Part shown: positions 1 through 11,190 of the stretch, in pieces
How positions within the stretch are numbered: position 1 is the stretch's first letter
How the letters are laid out: every line of letters starts with the position of its first letter
NCBI RefSeq assembly: GCF_958979055.1
Contig: NC_084888.1
Span: 12,814,804 to 12,878,803 of the forward strand
DNA: 64,000 bases
Direction: 5' to 3'
Source of the DNA: Alnus glutinosa
Taxonomy: Eukaryota > Streptophyta > Magnoliopsida > Fagales > Betulaceae
Made by a program: the position numbers and the translations under genes
Notes under the pieces: model-generated
Told to the model about the DNA's origin: nothing
The model's input: the letters and a program-made list of their open reading frames with translations, nothing else
Databases searched by the model: none

Positions 1-876
1 ATGACCCGCTTCTTTCTGAGATTGTCCAAGGTAAAGATCTTTCCTAACGCTGCCGCCCAAGCGAAGAAAGTCACTTTCAAGGGAGCCTTGGTCTGCCAAA
101 TACTTTTTTCAGAGAAAATGAACAGCCTCTTTGCAAGCAAGAACCTTATAGAAAGATCTAACATCAAATTTCCCTTTGTGAGGAGACCACCAGAGCTGGT
201 CTTCCCCTTCACGATTCACTCTGGAGGAATATAGTATAAAGAAGAAGGAAGCTAAGACTTCCACCTCCCAGTTGTGGGCCACTCGAAAGAAGTTAACATC
301 CCACTGATAGGACTCGTTCACCATAACCAAGTGGTCTGCAACGTGTGCATCCTTGTCACGAGCTATGTCATACAAAACTGGGAAAGCTTCCTTAAGGGGT
401 ATCTCACCACACCACACATAATCCCAAAATTGGATCCTGGATCCAATTCCCAAAATATGGCTATGAAACAAACTCCACCCCTTCCTAATATTCTTCCAAA
501 GCCCCACTCTGTGAGACCCAGGGGAGTCTAAGGAACACCAACCAGCCCTAGAAGATCCGTACTTTGCATCAACTACAGATTTCCACCAAGCCTCTCTCTC
601 ATGGGCATAACGCCACAATCACTTCCCTAAAAGAGCCTTATTGAAGATCCTCAAATTCCAGATGCCCAAACCTCCTTCTGAAATAGGGGAACAAATCTTG
701 GACCGACTAACCAAGTGATATTTGAAATTTTCACTTATGCCTCCCCACAAGAAGTCTTGATGTAGCTTCTCTATACAACTAGCAACACTAAAGGGAATAG
801 GGAAAAGAGAAAGAAAGTACGTAGGAAGATTGGAGAGAGTGCTCTTAATAAGAGTGACTCTACCACCCTTCGACAA
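1..876 (-). pseudogene. LINE ORF2 C-terminal region with partial zf-RVT domain
   Basis: Two minus-strand open stretches (876-619 and 618-109) continue the LINE polyprotein past the reverse transcriptase. They carry [41 protein letters not shown], then WWSPHKGKFDVRSFYKVL. From 108 to 1 the frame continues as an alanine- and tryptophan-rich zf-RVT start (KVTFFAWAAALGKI, LDNLRK). The domain is cut by the window edge. The order is that of plant LINE C-termini. Confidence 0.85.
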
Positions 877-888
877 ATATAATCGCTT

Positions 889-1836
889 CTAGCTAGCCAG
901 CCGCCTCTCAATCTTACCAACAACCTCATCCCAACTTGACTTAGCCTTAACGGGGGCCCCCAACGGAAGACCGATATACTTTAAAGGAAGAGAGGAAACT
1001 CCACAACCCAAGATGCCAGCCAATTCATCCATATTTTCCACATGACCCACATTAACCAAAATTGACTTACCCAAATTAATCTTCAAACCTGAGGCAACTT
1101 CAAAAGACAAGAATAACAGACGTAGATAATGAAGATGGTTAGGATTAGCCCCGCAAAAGACTAAAGTATCTTCTGCGAACAACAGATGAGAAATGCTAAT
1201 CACCCCATTGCTGCCAGAACCCACAGAGAAACCTGAAAGGAAGCTCCTGTGAACAGTAGCAGAGAACAACTTACTAAGGGCCTCCATCACAATGACAAAC
1301 AAGAGAGGCGACAGAGGATCACCTTGTTTAAGACCACGAGAGCTGCTGAAAAAGCCAGATGGGGTGCCATTCACCAACACAGAGAAGCGAACCGAAGAGA
1401 TGCAATGCGCTATCCAAGAACACCATTTCTCCCCAAAGCCACATCTTCTCAATATATACAATAAGAAATCCCAGTTGATATGATCATATGCCTTCTCAAT
1501 ATCCAGCTTGCAAAGTAACCTTGGTTCACCTGATTTGATGCGGCTATCCAGACACTCATTAGCTATAAGAATTGAATCAAGAATTTGCCTACGTTTCAAA
1601 AAAGCATTTTGAGGCTTCGAGATAAACTTCTCCACAACCCTTCTAAGTCTATTTGCAAGAACTTTTGCGATGATCTTGTAAACACCACTTACAAGACTGA
1701 TAGGCCAAAAATCTTTATGATCCACAGCCCCAGACTTTTTCGGAATTAAAGCAATAAAAGTGGCATTAATGCTTTTGACAAACTTGCTATGAGTGTGAAA
1801 GTCCTGGAATACTCCCATGAGATCTGTCTTGATCAC
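889..1836 (-). pseudogene. LINE reverse transcriptase domain (RVT_1)
   Basis: An open stretch of 315 codons on the minus strand. It shows INATFIALIPKK, the DFWPISL motif (usually DFRPISL), LLCKLDIEKAYDHINW, GLKQGDPLSPLLF and the catalytic box written FAEDTLVFCG. Family members carry FADD at this box, so the first of the two catalytic aspartates is Glu here. It continues to the thumb motif LPLKYIGLPLG and ends at a stop at 889, with the same protein resuming at 876. The stop and the altered box indicate a dead copy. Confidence 0.9.
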
Positions 1837-2067
1837 ATCCTAGCAGTCTTGGAAGAATGCAAGAGAGAACCCATCAAGCCCTAGAGCCTTATCACGATTC
1901 ATGCCTTTAACCACCTCTAAGACCTCCATTTCCTGGAGAGGAAGCTCTAAGGAAGAGGCCTCAACCGCATTCAAGGAGTCGAAAGCAAGGTTATCCAACC
2001 TAGGCCTCCAATGGAAAGGTTCTGCAAAAAGAGACTCATAAAATTGAGTAACATGATCCCTTATAAG

Positions 2068-3230
2068 CTACTGATTTGAAGAAATAGAGCCATTGACTGA
2101 GAGCGACTTTAAGGAATTAGACCTCCTATTCAAGTTGGCAACCCGATGAAATAATTTATTGCATTTATCGCCCTCTTTAAGCCAAAGAACTCTAGACTTC
2201 TGCCTCCAGCTAATCTCCTCCTGTAGAATTGAATTCTCCAGATCTTTGCTGACCACACATTTCCTTACATTTTCTTCGGGAGTTGAACCACGTTGTACCT
2301 CTAACTTATCAAGAGCACACAATTCTTCCACATACATTTTTTTGCGGGACTCCACATTACCGAACTCCTGTTCATTCCATCTCTCGAGATCATTCTTTAA
2401 AGCCTTTAGCTTCTGAGAGAAAATGAAGCTAGGTGAGCCTTGAAAATGGTAAGATGCCCACCAAAGACGCACCCTATCCACAAACCCTTCGGCCTTTAAC
2501 CACATATTCTCGAACTTGAATGGCCTGGAACCCAAATGAATACCACCACAATCTAGAAGAATAGGAAAATGATCATAACACAGTCCAAGGGGCCTTTTTT
2601 GTAGAGTACCTAGGAACTTAACATCCCAATCTGGAGAAACAAGAAATCTATCAAGACGAGACCAAGAGGGATTCTCTTGATTATTAGACCACGTAAAAGG
2701 CCCTCCAGCAAGGGGGAGATCCATAAGACCTTGCTCGGAAATAAAGTCCGAGAATTCCATCATAGCAGTGTTAAGATGAACATCTCTCGATCTCTTAGCA
2801 GGAAAACGTGTGACATTGAAATCACCCCCAATGCACCAAGGCAACTCTCACCAAGAAGAAAGGCCAGCCAGCTCATCCCAGAGAGAACTTCTAAGAGAGT
2901 CAAAGTTAGGACCGTAGACCCCAGCGAAGCCCCAAGAAAAGTCATCAGTTACGCTTCTGAAAGAACAAGCAACAACAAACTCACCCACATACACGTCTAA
3001 CTTCTCAACAATCCTTCTATCCCACATGATCAAAATACCACCAGAGACCCCACAAGAGGATAGGTAGCACCGATCAACAAAATGACAACCCCACAGACTT
3101 CTCACTGTACTGATAGAAATAAACTCCAGTTTAGTTTATTGCAAGCAAATAATATCTGCCTTCCATTGCCTAATTAAGTTTTTGGTCTATATAATAAACC
3201 TCCATGCGCCCTCCCTTTGCATCTACCATG
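2068..3230 (-). pseudogene. LINE APE-type endonuclease domain and linker
   Basis: Two open stretches (3105-2848 and 2844-2068) in different frames together carry endonuclease landmarks: GVYGPN, GGDFNV, SRLDRFLVS and YDHFPILL (the SDH-like motif, here YDH). Upstream, around 3150, a KADIICLQ motif is followed by a stop where the catalytic Glu-containing ETK motif is expected. The second stretch continues into the linker that precedes the reverse transcriptase and ends at a stop at 2068. In the intact family this enzyme nicks the target DNA to prime reverse transcription; this copy cannot make it. Confidence 0.85.
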
Positions 3231-3541
3231 AGAGGAGCAACCACTATGCGCGTCATAATTAATAGAATAGAATAATTTGTTTAGCTCCCTCGAACCTTTG
3301 ATGCCCTCTTTCGAGCTAGGACCCGCTTCCTTCTTATCATTTCTGGCAATGTAGCCTCAAACACGGCCGAAAGCTGACCTTTGTAGCCATCACACGTAAT
3401 CCCCACCGAGTGGCTGTACTCTAGAACCGCCTTCAAAAACCCCCTGTAGACTTTTGACCAGAAAACCCCCTAACCTTGTCAATAGGACATCAAGACAAAG
3501 GTGAAGGCTCTTCCTCTGGGATCAAGACTAGTCCATCAAGA

Positions 3542-4290
3542 TAGTGGCAGATAACTTGATTGTTCAAAATGGAGTTACTCAGTGGAATGTTATATTTACG
3601 CGTCTTGTCCAGGATTTGGAGATGGAGATGGTACTTTCTTTCTTCGCTCGGCTTTATTCGATTTCGGTTCGACATGGAGAGGATGACGGGTTAGTTTGGA
3701 ACCTCTCCAAAAGGGGTTTATTTAAAGTGAAGTCCTTTTATGAAGTGTTAAATAGGAAAGATGGCCCATCATTTCCGTGGAAGAGTATCTGGTGTGTTAA
3801 GGCTCCGGCAAGGGTGGCTTTCTTTGTATGGACAACAACTTTAGGTAAAATTTCGACGCATGACAATCTGCGAAAGAGGAATGTCGTAGTGATTGAGTGG
3901 TGCTGTATGTGTAAAAAGAGTGGGGAGTCAATTGAACATCTATTACTTCATTGCAAAGTTGCTCACAATCTATGGATGGAGTTGTTGACTAGTTAGGGCG
4001 TGTCGTGTGATTATGGTCCAGCTAAGGAAGTTTGGTGGTTACTTCCGTTATGTTTAATGTGGTGTATTTGGCAAGAACGGAATGTGCGAGACTTTGAAGA
4101 TGTAGAGACATCGATGGTGGAGCTAAGGAAGCGTTTGTTTAACACGTTATATATTTGGATAGCATCTCATCGTAGCTAGAATGTTTTTACGTATGTAGAA
4201 TTTTAAAATTTATTTTTTGTTCGTTCCTCTTAGGGATACACTTGTATACTTCCTGTGCATTAAGGTTGCGCTCCTCTGCGCTTTATTAAT
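3542..4290 (+). mobile_element. LINE 3' fragment, zf-RVT domain
   Basis: A plus-strand fragment of a second LINE. The open stretch 3544-3996 contains LVWNLSKRGLFKVKSFYEVL, KAPARVAFFVWTTTLGKI, HDNLRKRNVVV and the CxxC...HxxxxC zinc-binding pattern (CCMCKKSGESIEHLLLHC). After a stop at 3996 the expected C-terminal tail continues (CIWQERNVRDFED, then a typical LINE ending). Near 4290 it ends in A-rich sequence. It begins abruptly at 3542, where the minus-strand LINE stops, so the two lie head to head. Confidence 0.85.
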
Positions 4291-4349
4291 GAATTGACAT
4301 TAATTATCAAGAAAAATAAAACTGTGAGCAATTTTTGCCAAATGCTCTA

Positions 4350-5470
4350 TAAAACAATACTTACCAAGTATGCCATTTAGGTTTTGATAATGGAGTGAAG
4401 AGTTGGGAAGGGTGGTGCTCTCTAGAGCGTGTAGGAGTCTTTGGGGGTGGGGTTGTGGAAGAATATCAGAAAATTTTGGTTTACAAGTTTTGAGGTGGGG
4501 GATGGGTCGAAGATTAACTTCTGGCATGATTAGTGGTGTGGGGAAACGACTTTAAAGGTAGCTTTCCCAGTTTTATATGGTCTTCCTTGTGAGAAGGACG
4601 CCTCTATTGTGTCTAATTTAGAGTTTTCGGGCGGTTCCAACCAATGGAACATGAGTTTCACTAGAGTGGCACATGATTGGGAGGTAAATAGCTTTACCTT
4701 TTTTTTTTTTTTTTTTTAAGGTATTGCATTACATTTGAGTGAGAAGAGAATGTGTAGATAACTTGTGGTGGAATCCCTCCAAAAGAGGTTTATTCAAGGT
4801 TAAATCCTTACACAGTTCCTTGGCTTTTTTGGAAGGTAGCAGCTTTGCCTGGAAGAGTGTTTGGCGGACTCAGTCTCCTCCGAAGGTAGCCTTTTTTGCA
4901 TGGTCGATGGCTCTAAGTAAGATCCTCTCCTTGGATAATCTTAGGAAGCGGCACGTCATCGTGATGGACAAATATTGCATGTGCAAGAGGAATGAGGAAT
5001 TTGTGGACCGCCTTCTTCTTTATTGTGACGTGGTTTCCGTTATTTGGAGTGTTCTTTTCAATCGCTTTGGGATGTCTTGGGTTATGCCTAGATGTGTCAT
5101 TGATTTGTATGATTGTTGGTGGTTCTCTGGTAGGTCAAGGAGCACTGTGGTGTGGAAAATGATGCATATGTGCCTCTTTTGGTGTTTATGGAAGGAAATA
5201 AATGATAGGAATTTTGAGGACATGGAGAGGTCTATGGGGGGATATTATTTATATGTTCTTTTAAACTTTATATCTTTGGATGGCGGCATATGTGTCTCCT
5301 TTGTCGATTAGTTTTAGTGATTTTCTTTTTTGTTTTGCTGTTTTCACTTAAGTTTCTTTTGCATACTTCCTATGTACTTAGGGACTTATAAAAAAAAAAT
5401 ACTTCCTATGTAGTTAGGGGCACCTTACGCTTTTAATGAGGTTGGTTTTATTACGTATAAAAAAAAAATG
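4350..5470 (+). mobile_element. Second plus-strand LINE 3' fragment with A-rich tail
   Basis: Another LINE C-terminus. Positions 4390-4690 read, with stops and shifts, as the region before the zinc domain; 4739-5311 is open and carries DNLWWNPSKRGLFKVKSL, SPPKVAFFAWSMALSKI, LDNLRKRHVIV and CMCKRNEEFVDRLLLYC. It is followed by the LFWCLWKEINDRNFEDMERS tail. A run of T at about 4702-4718 interrupts it. The 3' end shows two A-runs separated by a partial copy of the terminal sequence (5390-5470), as expected of a retrotransposed poly(A) end. Confidence 0.85.
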
Positions 5471-6465
5471 GAGTGAAGAGTTGGTCAGGGGTGGGGGATA
5501 GGAATGTGCATAATCTCTACAGGCAAGAAAAAAAAGAATCGATGCAGACAGCTGTTGGTCCCTTTTCCTTGTTGCGTGGCTTTGCGCTAGTAGACAGGAG
5601 TTATTATACACTGGAATAAGTTGATATTCCTTTTACCTCAACACTCAAGAAGGTGGGCCAAGAAAAGAAGATATTCTTATGGAGGGATCTCATGCTTCGA
5701 AGTTCCTGCTATAGAAGTAGTTATTACCTCGATTTAGGTAACTCAGACGTGCTTCTGGGACCTCTCATGAACTTAAGTTGATTAGCATGACAAAACCCAT
5801 AAGATCTCCTGTGGCTTAATGATATATGGGCATAATGATGGTATATCCAGATAGCTAATAATTATGCTTGTTGATTTGAGATAATTTAGGTAGCAGGCTT
5901 TAGAATTTAGGTGGTAGCGCTATGCAGGTTTTACACATGTTGAGGCGATGATATCTTTCAATGTCAAGGTGCAGTAGAGGGGAGCTGATATTTTGACTTA
6001 ATTGCTCACTTTAATTGATATGCAGATGTGATGTGATACATCATGCACGTCTGGATATAATATCTCGTAGAATGATATGCCCTGCCCTTACTGGTCGAGG
6101 TTCTTCTATCTCTCTCTTGATATGGCACGAATAAATTGGCTAATATGGGGACACATTTACCTTCGTATGAATCATTAGTATAAGATTATACTCAACATTC
6201 TGCCACAAACAATTGCTTCAATTACTTGTGAATACAGATGCAGTTTTTCTTTGCTAAGCCCTCAAAAGGGGTCTGCATTACTAGAACATGGTGGTAACTG
6301 TTGCAATAAAAAATGGAAGATGTTATTTAAAGGTATATCCCAAAAATACTTTGGCTAGAGTTTTCAGGGGTTGGGTCAACAGTTAAGTCATCAACACCAT
6401 TTGCATCCGTTATTTATTTATTTTTTATTTTTTTAAGCATAACTGGTAATTGTTCTATTCTACAG
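5471..6465 (+). other. Intronic sequence upstream of the bL34 exon
   Basis: No coding or repeat structure could be supported here. It ends in a T-rich tract and an acceptor AG at 6464-6465. The missing first exon of the bL34 gene, which should encode a mitochondrial targeting peptide, was looked for here and in 3100-6465 and not found. Confidence 0.5.
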
Positions 6466-7079
6466 GAGATGTTTCTTCTTCAAACGAGCCAATGCTTTTA
6501 TTTCCCAAACGGACTTTCCAACCTAGCACCATCCGGCGAAAGAGGAACCATGGATTCTTTGCTCGGTACATCTCTGTCTCTGTCAGTCTGTCTCCTCTCT
6601 GTCTCTCCAAGAAAAGAAAAAAAGAAAAAAAAGAAAGAAAAACTAGCAATACAGAACTTATATATGAAATAATTAGGGTAATATGATGAAATCAGATGAT
6701 CTTCACAAGATAATGTATTAGCTTTTAACCGCATAGGTCTGTGGATCAAGTGTACTTCATTTTGGTGAGAGTTGGACTGCTTGGGACACCATTGATCTTC
6801 TGTTACAGAATTAGTTCTATTGTTAGATCAGCTGATTCGAATGCTTGTTTATGGTCGATCTGTAACTAAAGGCAGATATTGTTTGGAATTTGTCCCACTT
6901 CATGGTCAAGTAGAGCTGGCTTCTGGCCTGTGTTAAGTCGTTTTATTACTTAGAGAATTGTGAATAGGATTTGCATGTTGGCTGATGCACTTTTTCACAT
7001 GAACAGCAAGGCAACCAAAGGTGGGAGGAGAGTCATTGCTCGAAGAATTGCAAAGGGCCGGGCAAGAATTACGGCTTAG
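6466..7079 (+). CDS. Mitochondrial ribosomal protein bL34m, last two exons
   Basis: Exons 6466-6565 and 7007-7079 join in frame across a GT-AG intron (GTACAT at 6566, acceptor AACAG ending 7006). The joined reading ends in the whole bL34 core: KRTFQPSTIRRKRNHGFFAR from the first exon, then KATKGGRRVIARRIAKGRAR with ITA and a TAG stop at 7077. bL34 is a small basic protein of the large ribosomal subunit. Plant nuclear copies have an N-terminal targeting extension, and the acidic, serine-rich DVSSSNEPMLLFP before the core fits the end of one. The first exon here starts in phase 1, so at least one upstream exon exists and must lie left of the window or have been lost. Organelle assignment (mitochondrion rather than plastid) is from resemblance to the plant mitochondrial form and is inference. 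Confidence 0.9.
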
Positions 7080-7081
7080 CA

Positions 7082-7242
7082 TCTTTGCCTCTGGCCTTGA
7101 CTGAAATCTAGCCTAAAGCTTTCCTTATTTCACGGGAGGACTGCAAATTAGGAAGAATCTTTGCCTTTTGGCTTTGACTCAAATCAAGTCTAAAGCTTTC
7201 CTTATTTCATGGTAGGACTGCAAAATGGGAAGAATCTTTATT
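7082..7242 (+). repeat. Tandem duplication of about 76 bp in the bL34m 3' UTR
   Basis: Two adjacent copies, starting near 7082 and 7157, share CTAAAGCTTTCCTTATTTCA and GGACTGCAAA with about 10-15% mismatches by eye. They lie just after the stop codon, so are probably in the 3' UTR. Confidence 0.75.
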
Positions 7243-7689
7243 CTGGAAGGCCTTTGAATACGATTTGGATGACCACTTTTCTTTTATAGAACTTTGATAT
7301 GTAAAATTCCAGAATCGTTTATTCTATAGATATGCTTCCCCATTTTTCTTTCCTTTAGTTACTCAAGTAAAGTTTGTAGTTTGTTTGGCCTGTAAATTTC
7401 GGTTTCGTTACATGTGATTCTGTGGTTTGATATCTAGCTGTTGCTGCGTTTCAAGAGCATCAAAGTGATGCATGTCTCTATCTGATTGTTCGAACAAAGG
7501 GTGCTTGGAAGGAGCCCATGATCTTTGGGCACATCACTTGACGCGTAGGAAAAAGGAAAAAGAAAGAAACAAAGTCCAATTGACACATTTTGTTTGTAAA
7601 AAGCTCGCCATGAGAACATGATTCTAGCATTCTATTTTGCCTAGTTTACCTTGTAAAATAATAGAAGGGGCAATCTATTGAAGTGTAAG

Positions 7690-8000
7690 CCGGCGCTCCA
7701 ACTAGTTAATGCTATTATATTAAGTCTAGCGGATGATGCTGGAGTAGCTGTGCACATCTAGTGAATGAAACTAGAAATGTGCTTAGAATGATGCAGGTTT
7801 GGCAAATAGTTCATGTCAAAAGGGCGGGAGTTCTACTGCTCATGGTTTAGCTAAAACAGCAGTTAAACATGTCATAGATCAAGTTTGGATGGAAGATTTT
7901 TCTTATATTTATGATATTGTTTTGGTAGGGCAAACTGCTCTATTTCTATGAAATGAATAATATACATATTTTCTTAAAAAAGAAAAAAAAAAGAAAAAAG
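7690..8000 (+). mobile_element. 5'-truncated LINE tail (RNase H C-terminus) with A-rich end
   Basis: From 7829 to the stop at 7949-7951 the plus strand reads SSTAHGLAKTAVKHVIDQVW then MEDFSYIYDIVLVGQTALFL. The SAAHxLAK pattern is the end of the RNase H domain that closes many plant LINE ORF2 proteins. It is followed within 30 bp by an A-rich tract at 7974-8000, the expected poly(A) end. The upstream part, 7690-7828, is in another frame and decayed. Confidence 0.7.
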
Positions 8001-8523
8001 GAAGGCGAGCTGTGTCTCACCCCAAAACACACACGTTTAATCTCATTTAAAATGCTTCAATATATATCAGGAAAAAAAATTGGAGCAAAATTCTTTTGCT
8101 GGGATATTATTGTTGGTATATAATTAAAATGATTCTTTTTTCATACGCGTGTTTGAGAGTTTATATAAAAAGAGAATGAAAAAGAAGTGATGAATTGAAA
8201 GTAAACAGAATAGATACGGTTATTTTTCTTTGTTTGAAAGTTTTAAGATTAAGAAGAAAAGGAAGCAGAAAGGGAATACATATGATTAGATCACCATATC
8301 GTTATTTTTTTTTTTCCTTATATTTGTTTTTATTTATTAAAGAGTAAAAAAGACATTTCATTCATTTAATAAAGATAATGCAATTGATTTCGCCTCAATT
8401 TGGGTGGAATATACAGAATGGAATCGAAGAGAACATAGAGGGTTTCATTCCAGCATTTTCTTTTCTTCAAAAAAATAAAAAAAAATAATAAAAAAAAAAT
8501 CTCCAAAACAAGGGAGTTGCCTA

Positions 8524-9308
8524 TAGGGGTGTACATGTGGATATCTGCGCGGTTATTTGTGATATTCAAACTTGTATCTGCAAAATACGAATATTACTTT
8601 TAAATATCCGTATCAGTATTTGGATCATTTTTTTACTATCCACACGGTTATTGCGGTTATAATCCGCTATTCGCAAATAGATAAATAACCTATTTTAAAC
8701 GCTTTTAAAAATTATTTTGACCAATTTTTAGCCTTTTTGGCTTGTTTTGAAAATATAATGCACACTAAAAATATGTAAAACCGATAAAAAAAAAGGGGAT
8801 TATGGGTATGACCTCAAAATATTCATGGTAATCAATGCTCACAAGAAACATCATTATGTTTTTTTTATCTATGATTTAATAAGTATAACAATCAAGCCAG
8901 CAAACATAAAAAAACATAAATTACAAATCCAACATAAAAAAAAAAACTACAAACTCAACATAAAAGACATAAATTATTTAAATATTACACATTTACACAT
9001 TCAGAAGTGGAATATATATAAAATAAAAAATAAATATATTAGATATAAAGGGTATGCGGATGCGCCTATTATCCGCATCCGCATACCCAAAAACCGCTAT
9101 CCGTAAACCAATATCTGAATTCGCACTTACGGATAGTGGTTTTTACTATTTGCATCCGCATACCCAAAAACCGCTATCCGTAAACCAATATCTGAATTCG
9201 CACTTACGGATAGTGGTTTTTACTATTTGCATCCGCATCCGCATCCGCATGTATGATTAGCGGTTAGCGGATGCGGGCGATTAATATCCGCCCTCATATA
9301 CACCCCTA
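8524..9308. mobile_element. Non-autonomous hAT-type element
   Basis: Terminal inverted repeats TAGGGGTGTACATG / TACACCCCTA (inexact inside the first 10 bp) bound 785 bp with no transposase. Flanks GTTGCCTA (8516-8523) and GTGGCCTG (9309-9316) match at 6 of 8 positions, as an old 8-bp hAT target duplication would. Repeated ATCCGCA / TGCGGAT words lie inside both ends, as in hAT subterminal regions. Confidence 0.75.
9081..9234. repeat. 77-bp tandem duplication with internal hairpin
   Basis: Copies 9081-9157 and 9158-9234 look identical by eye. Each carries CCGCTATCCGTAA facing TTACGGATAGTGG across a loop of about 20 bases, so each copy can fold to a 13-bp stem with one mismatch. It lies inside the hAT-type element. 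Confidence 0.9.
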
Positions 9309-9686
9309 GTGGCCTGTGCTCCGCCATTCATTTTCATTCCATTCCTCCAAGAATCCTTTCATCCAATTATGCTCGTTGGGGAAGAAAACGATTGAGGTTC
9401 ATGCTTGGTACTATAGACCTCCAAGACGATAATTTTGGATTTATGACCCTCTATTTATTTATTTATTTATTTTTTTTTTTTTCATTTGTTACGTGTTCGA
9501 TTTTTTTAGTGCTTAACGAGATAAATTTGTAGGTTCTCGAAGAGAACTTGACATCTTTCAAACATAGGTTTGGAAGATAATTCTCTAGATGCCTTTTATT
9601 AACATCATAACAATATTTAAATAGACTATAATGAGATGGGAATAACTTCAATTAGGTAGTGGCAAAAACCTGCTGATTTTTTCCCT

Positions 9687-10242
9687 CCAATGAGAGATTG
9701 ACACGCCATCATTAAATAAGAAAAGTAAATATTAACAAAACCTAGCAACACATTGGCTCAAAACCCTCCATTTCACTATTTTAGTCTTAAAACAAAAGAC
9801 CATCACAGTCACTGGCCGCCGCCGCCATAGCCCACGCTGGAATTGGGGCTGATTGCCACCGGGTCGCTCGGCCACTCCCCAGTGGCATCTAGGGGTGGCT
9901 TGAAAGCCACCCCCGGCGACTGGGGGGTGGTCACGCGGCTACCCTCGGTCTATGGAGCAGCCACCCCCGAGGATTGGAAAGTGGCCGTGCGGCCGTTTTC
10001 GGCGTGGAGCAGTGGTGGCGGCGGCGGTGTCTGGGTGGGCGGTGGTTGGGAGTTTGGTTTGGAAAGTGGCCGCGCAACGGTTTTCGTCGTGGAGCAGTGG
10101 CGGCGGCGGCGGTGTCTGGGTGGGCGATGGTTGTGAGAATTTTTATTTTTTAAGACTAAAACGTAAAAAAAAAGGATTAGATTCAATGTTTTGCAAATAA
10201 TTGTTTTTCTTGTTATAGGCTAATGTGTCAATCTTTTATTGG
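9687..10242. mobile_element. Non-autonomous inverted-repeat element with GC-rich core
   Basis: The left end CCAATGAGAGATTGACACG and the reverse complement of the right end, CCAATAAAAGATTGACACA, match over about 20 bp. A second inner pair (TTTTAGTCTTAAAAC / TTTTTTAAGACTAAAAC) lies further in. The core, 9810-10130, is very GC-rich compared with its surroundings and holds an 85-bp partial duplication built on GGCGGCGGCGGTGTCTGGG (from 10005 and 10090). No transposase is present. Reading frames over the core are compositional and are not called as genes. Superfamily not determined; no clear target duplication. Confidence 0.65.
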
Positions 10243-10294
10243 AAGCAGAAAATTAGTGTTTTTTGCCCTGACCGAACAGAAGGGGCTCTCTAAT

Positions 10295-10444
10295 GAGATA
10301 AGACCCAAATTGATAAGAACTTTAATCTTAAAATAATGATAATATTGTCCTATTAGAATTCTGGAAAATGAGATAAGAACCAAATTGATAAGAACTTTAA
10401 TCTTAAAATAATGATAATATTGTCCTATTAGAATTCTGGAAAAT
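10295..10444. repeat. 75-bp tandem duplication
   Basis: Copies 10295-10369 and 10370-10444 are almost identical (one base gained or lost near the start), AT-rich and non-coding. Confidence 0.9.
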
Positions 10445-10680
10445 GAATCCATGATGTAAATCGAACTATTGCAACATAATTAATGTCTTTGCCAACTCAT
10501 TGAGAGAAGTACTATGAATTACTTTTACATGCAATGCATAAACTGGTAGTTTTGAGGTCTCTTTTCAAATGGGGTTGGTTGATTATGAATTTACTCATAT
10601 TAATTAATGTCTTTGACTATTCGGTAAATTTACTCATGCATTGGACTTAATTGGTTGATCATGAAGGGTCAAAGTAATAA

Positions 10681-10935
10681 CTTCCCTCCCCACCACTTTT
10701 TTTATGGGGAAATTTTTTTTTTTTTTTTTTTGGTTGAGCGGAAGAAAAAAGTGATTGATGTGATATAAAGTAGAAATAATTTATATAAAAAAGTGAAAAA
10801 AATTTGTATTGTAGTAAGTTTTTTTATTTAAATAATAATAAAAAATTGTTGATGTGATATAAAAAGTAAAAAAAGTTAAGAATGTTTTGAAGTTGATGTT
10901 TTTTTGGAAGAAGTGAAAATAAGGGGAGGGGGTTA
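10681..10935. repeat. MITE-like repeat, copy 1 of a family seen twice
   Basis: Outer words CCCTCCCCACCACTTTTT and AAGTGAAAATAAGGGGAGGG are roughly inverted. Inside, GTGATTGATGTGATATAAAG occurs and is partly repeated. A second copy with the same internal order lies at about 22700-22962. No coding content. Confidence 0.6.
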
Positions 10936-11190
10936 TTAAACGGGGCCGAAGTAATTGAATTAACACCAAGCCATCTTTTTCACCCTTTTAATGGAATTGT
11001 AGTTGACGATTGCTCTGGTTTTTATTTATTTATTTATTTTAATTTTTAATTTATCTGTAGGCGGCTTCATGTCCCTAGCTTTTAGTACATTGCTTGCTTA
11101 CTTTTGTAGTCAATTTGAGCACATAATGGGATAAAGTTTGGTAGGTTTTTGAAGGGAATCCGACCTCCTTAAAAAATACGTTTGGAAGAT

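Larger units (their letters stand above)
1..3540 (-). mobile_element. LINE (non-LTR retrotransposon), nearly full ORF2, decayed
   Basis: On the minus strand this stretch reads, in order, as an APE-type endonuclease (about 3230-2070), a reverse transcriptase (1836-889) and the C-terminal region with the start of a zf-RVT zinc-binding domain (876 to the left edge). This is the ORF2 layout of plant L1-type LINEs. The frame is broken several times: a stop in the first endonuclease motif near 3140, a shift near 2845, and stops near 2068, 1840 and 880. The 3' end and any poly(A) tail lie beyond position 1. At about 3540 it abuts another LINE fragment in the opposite orientation. It probably lies in an intron of the bL34 gene, whose first exon is not in the window; that placement is inference. 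Confidence 0.9.

Noticed and set aside
1249..1483. Plus-strand open stretches
   Set aside because: They are antisense to the LINE reverse transcriptase.
8825..9106. 93-codon plus-strand open stretch
   Set aside because: Lysine/asparagine/isoleucine-rich reading of the AT-rich hAT-type element; compositional.
9843..10200. Glycine-, tryptophan- and proline-rich open stretches
   Set aside because: These are products of the GC-rich repeated core of a non-autonomous element, with no start context or conserved domain.
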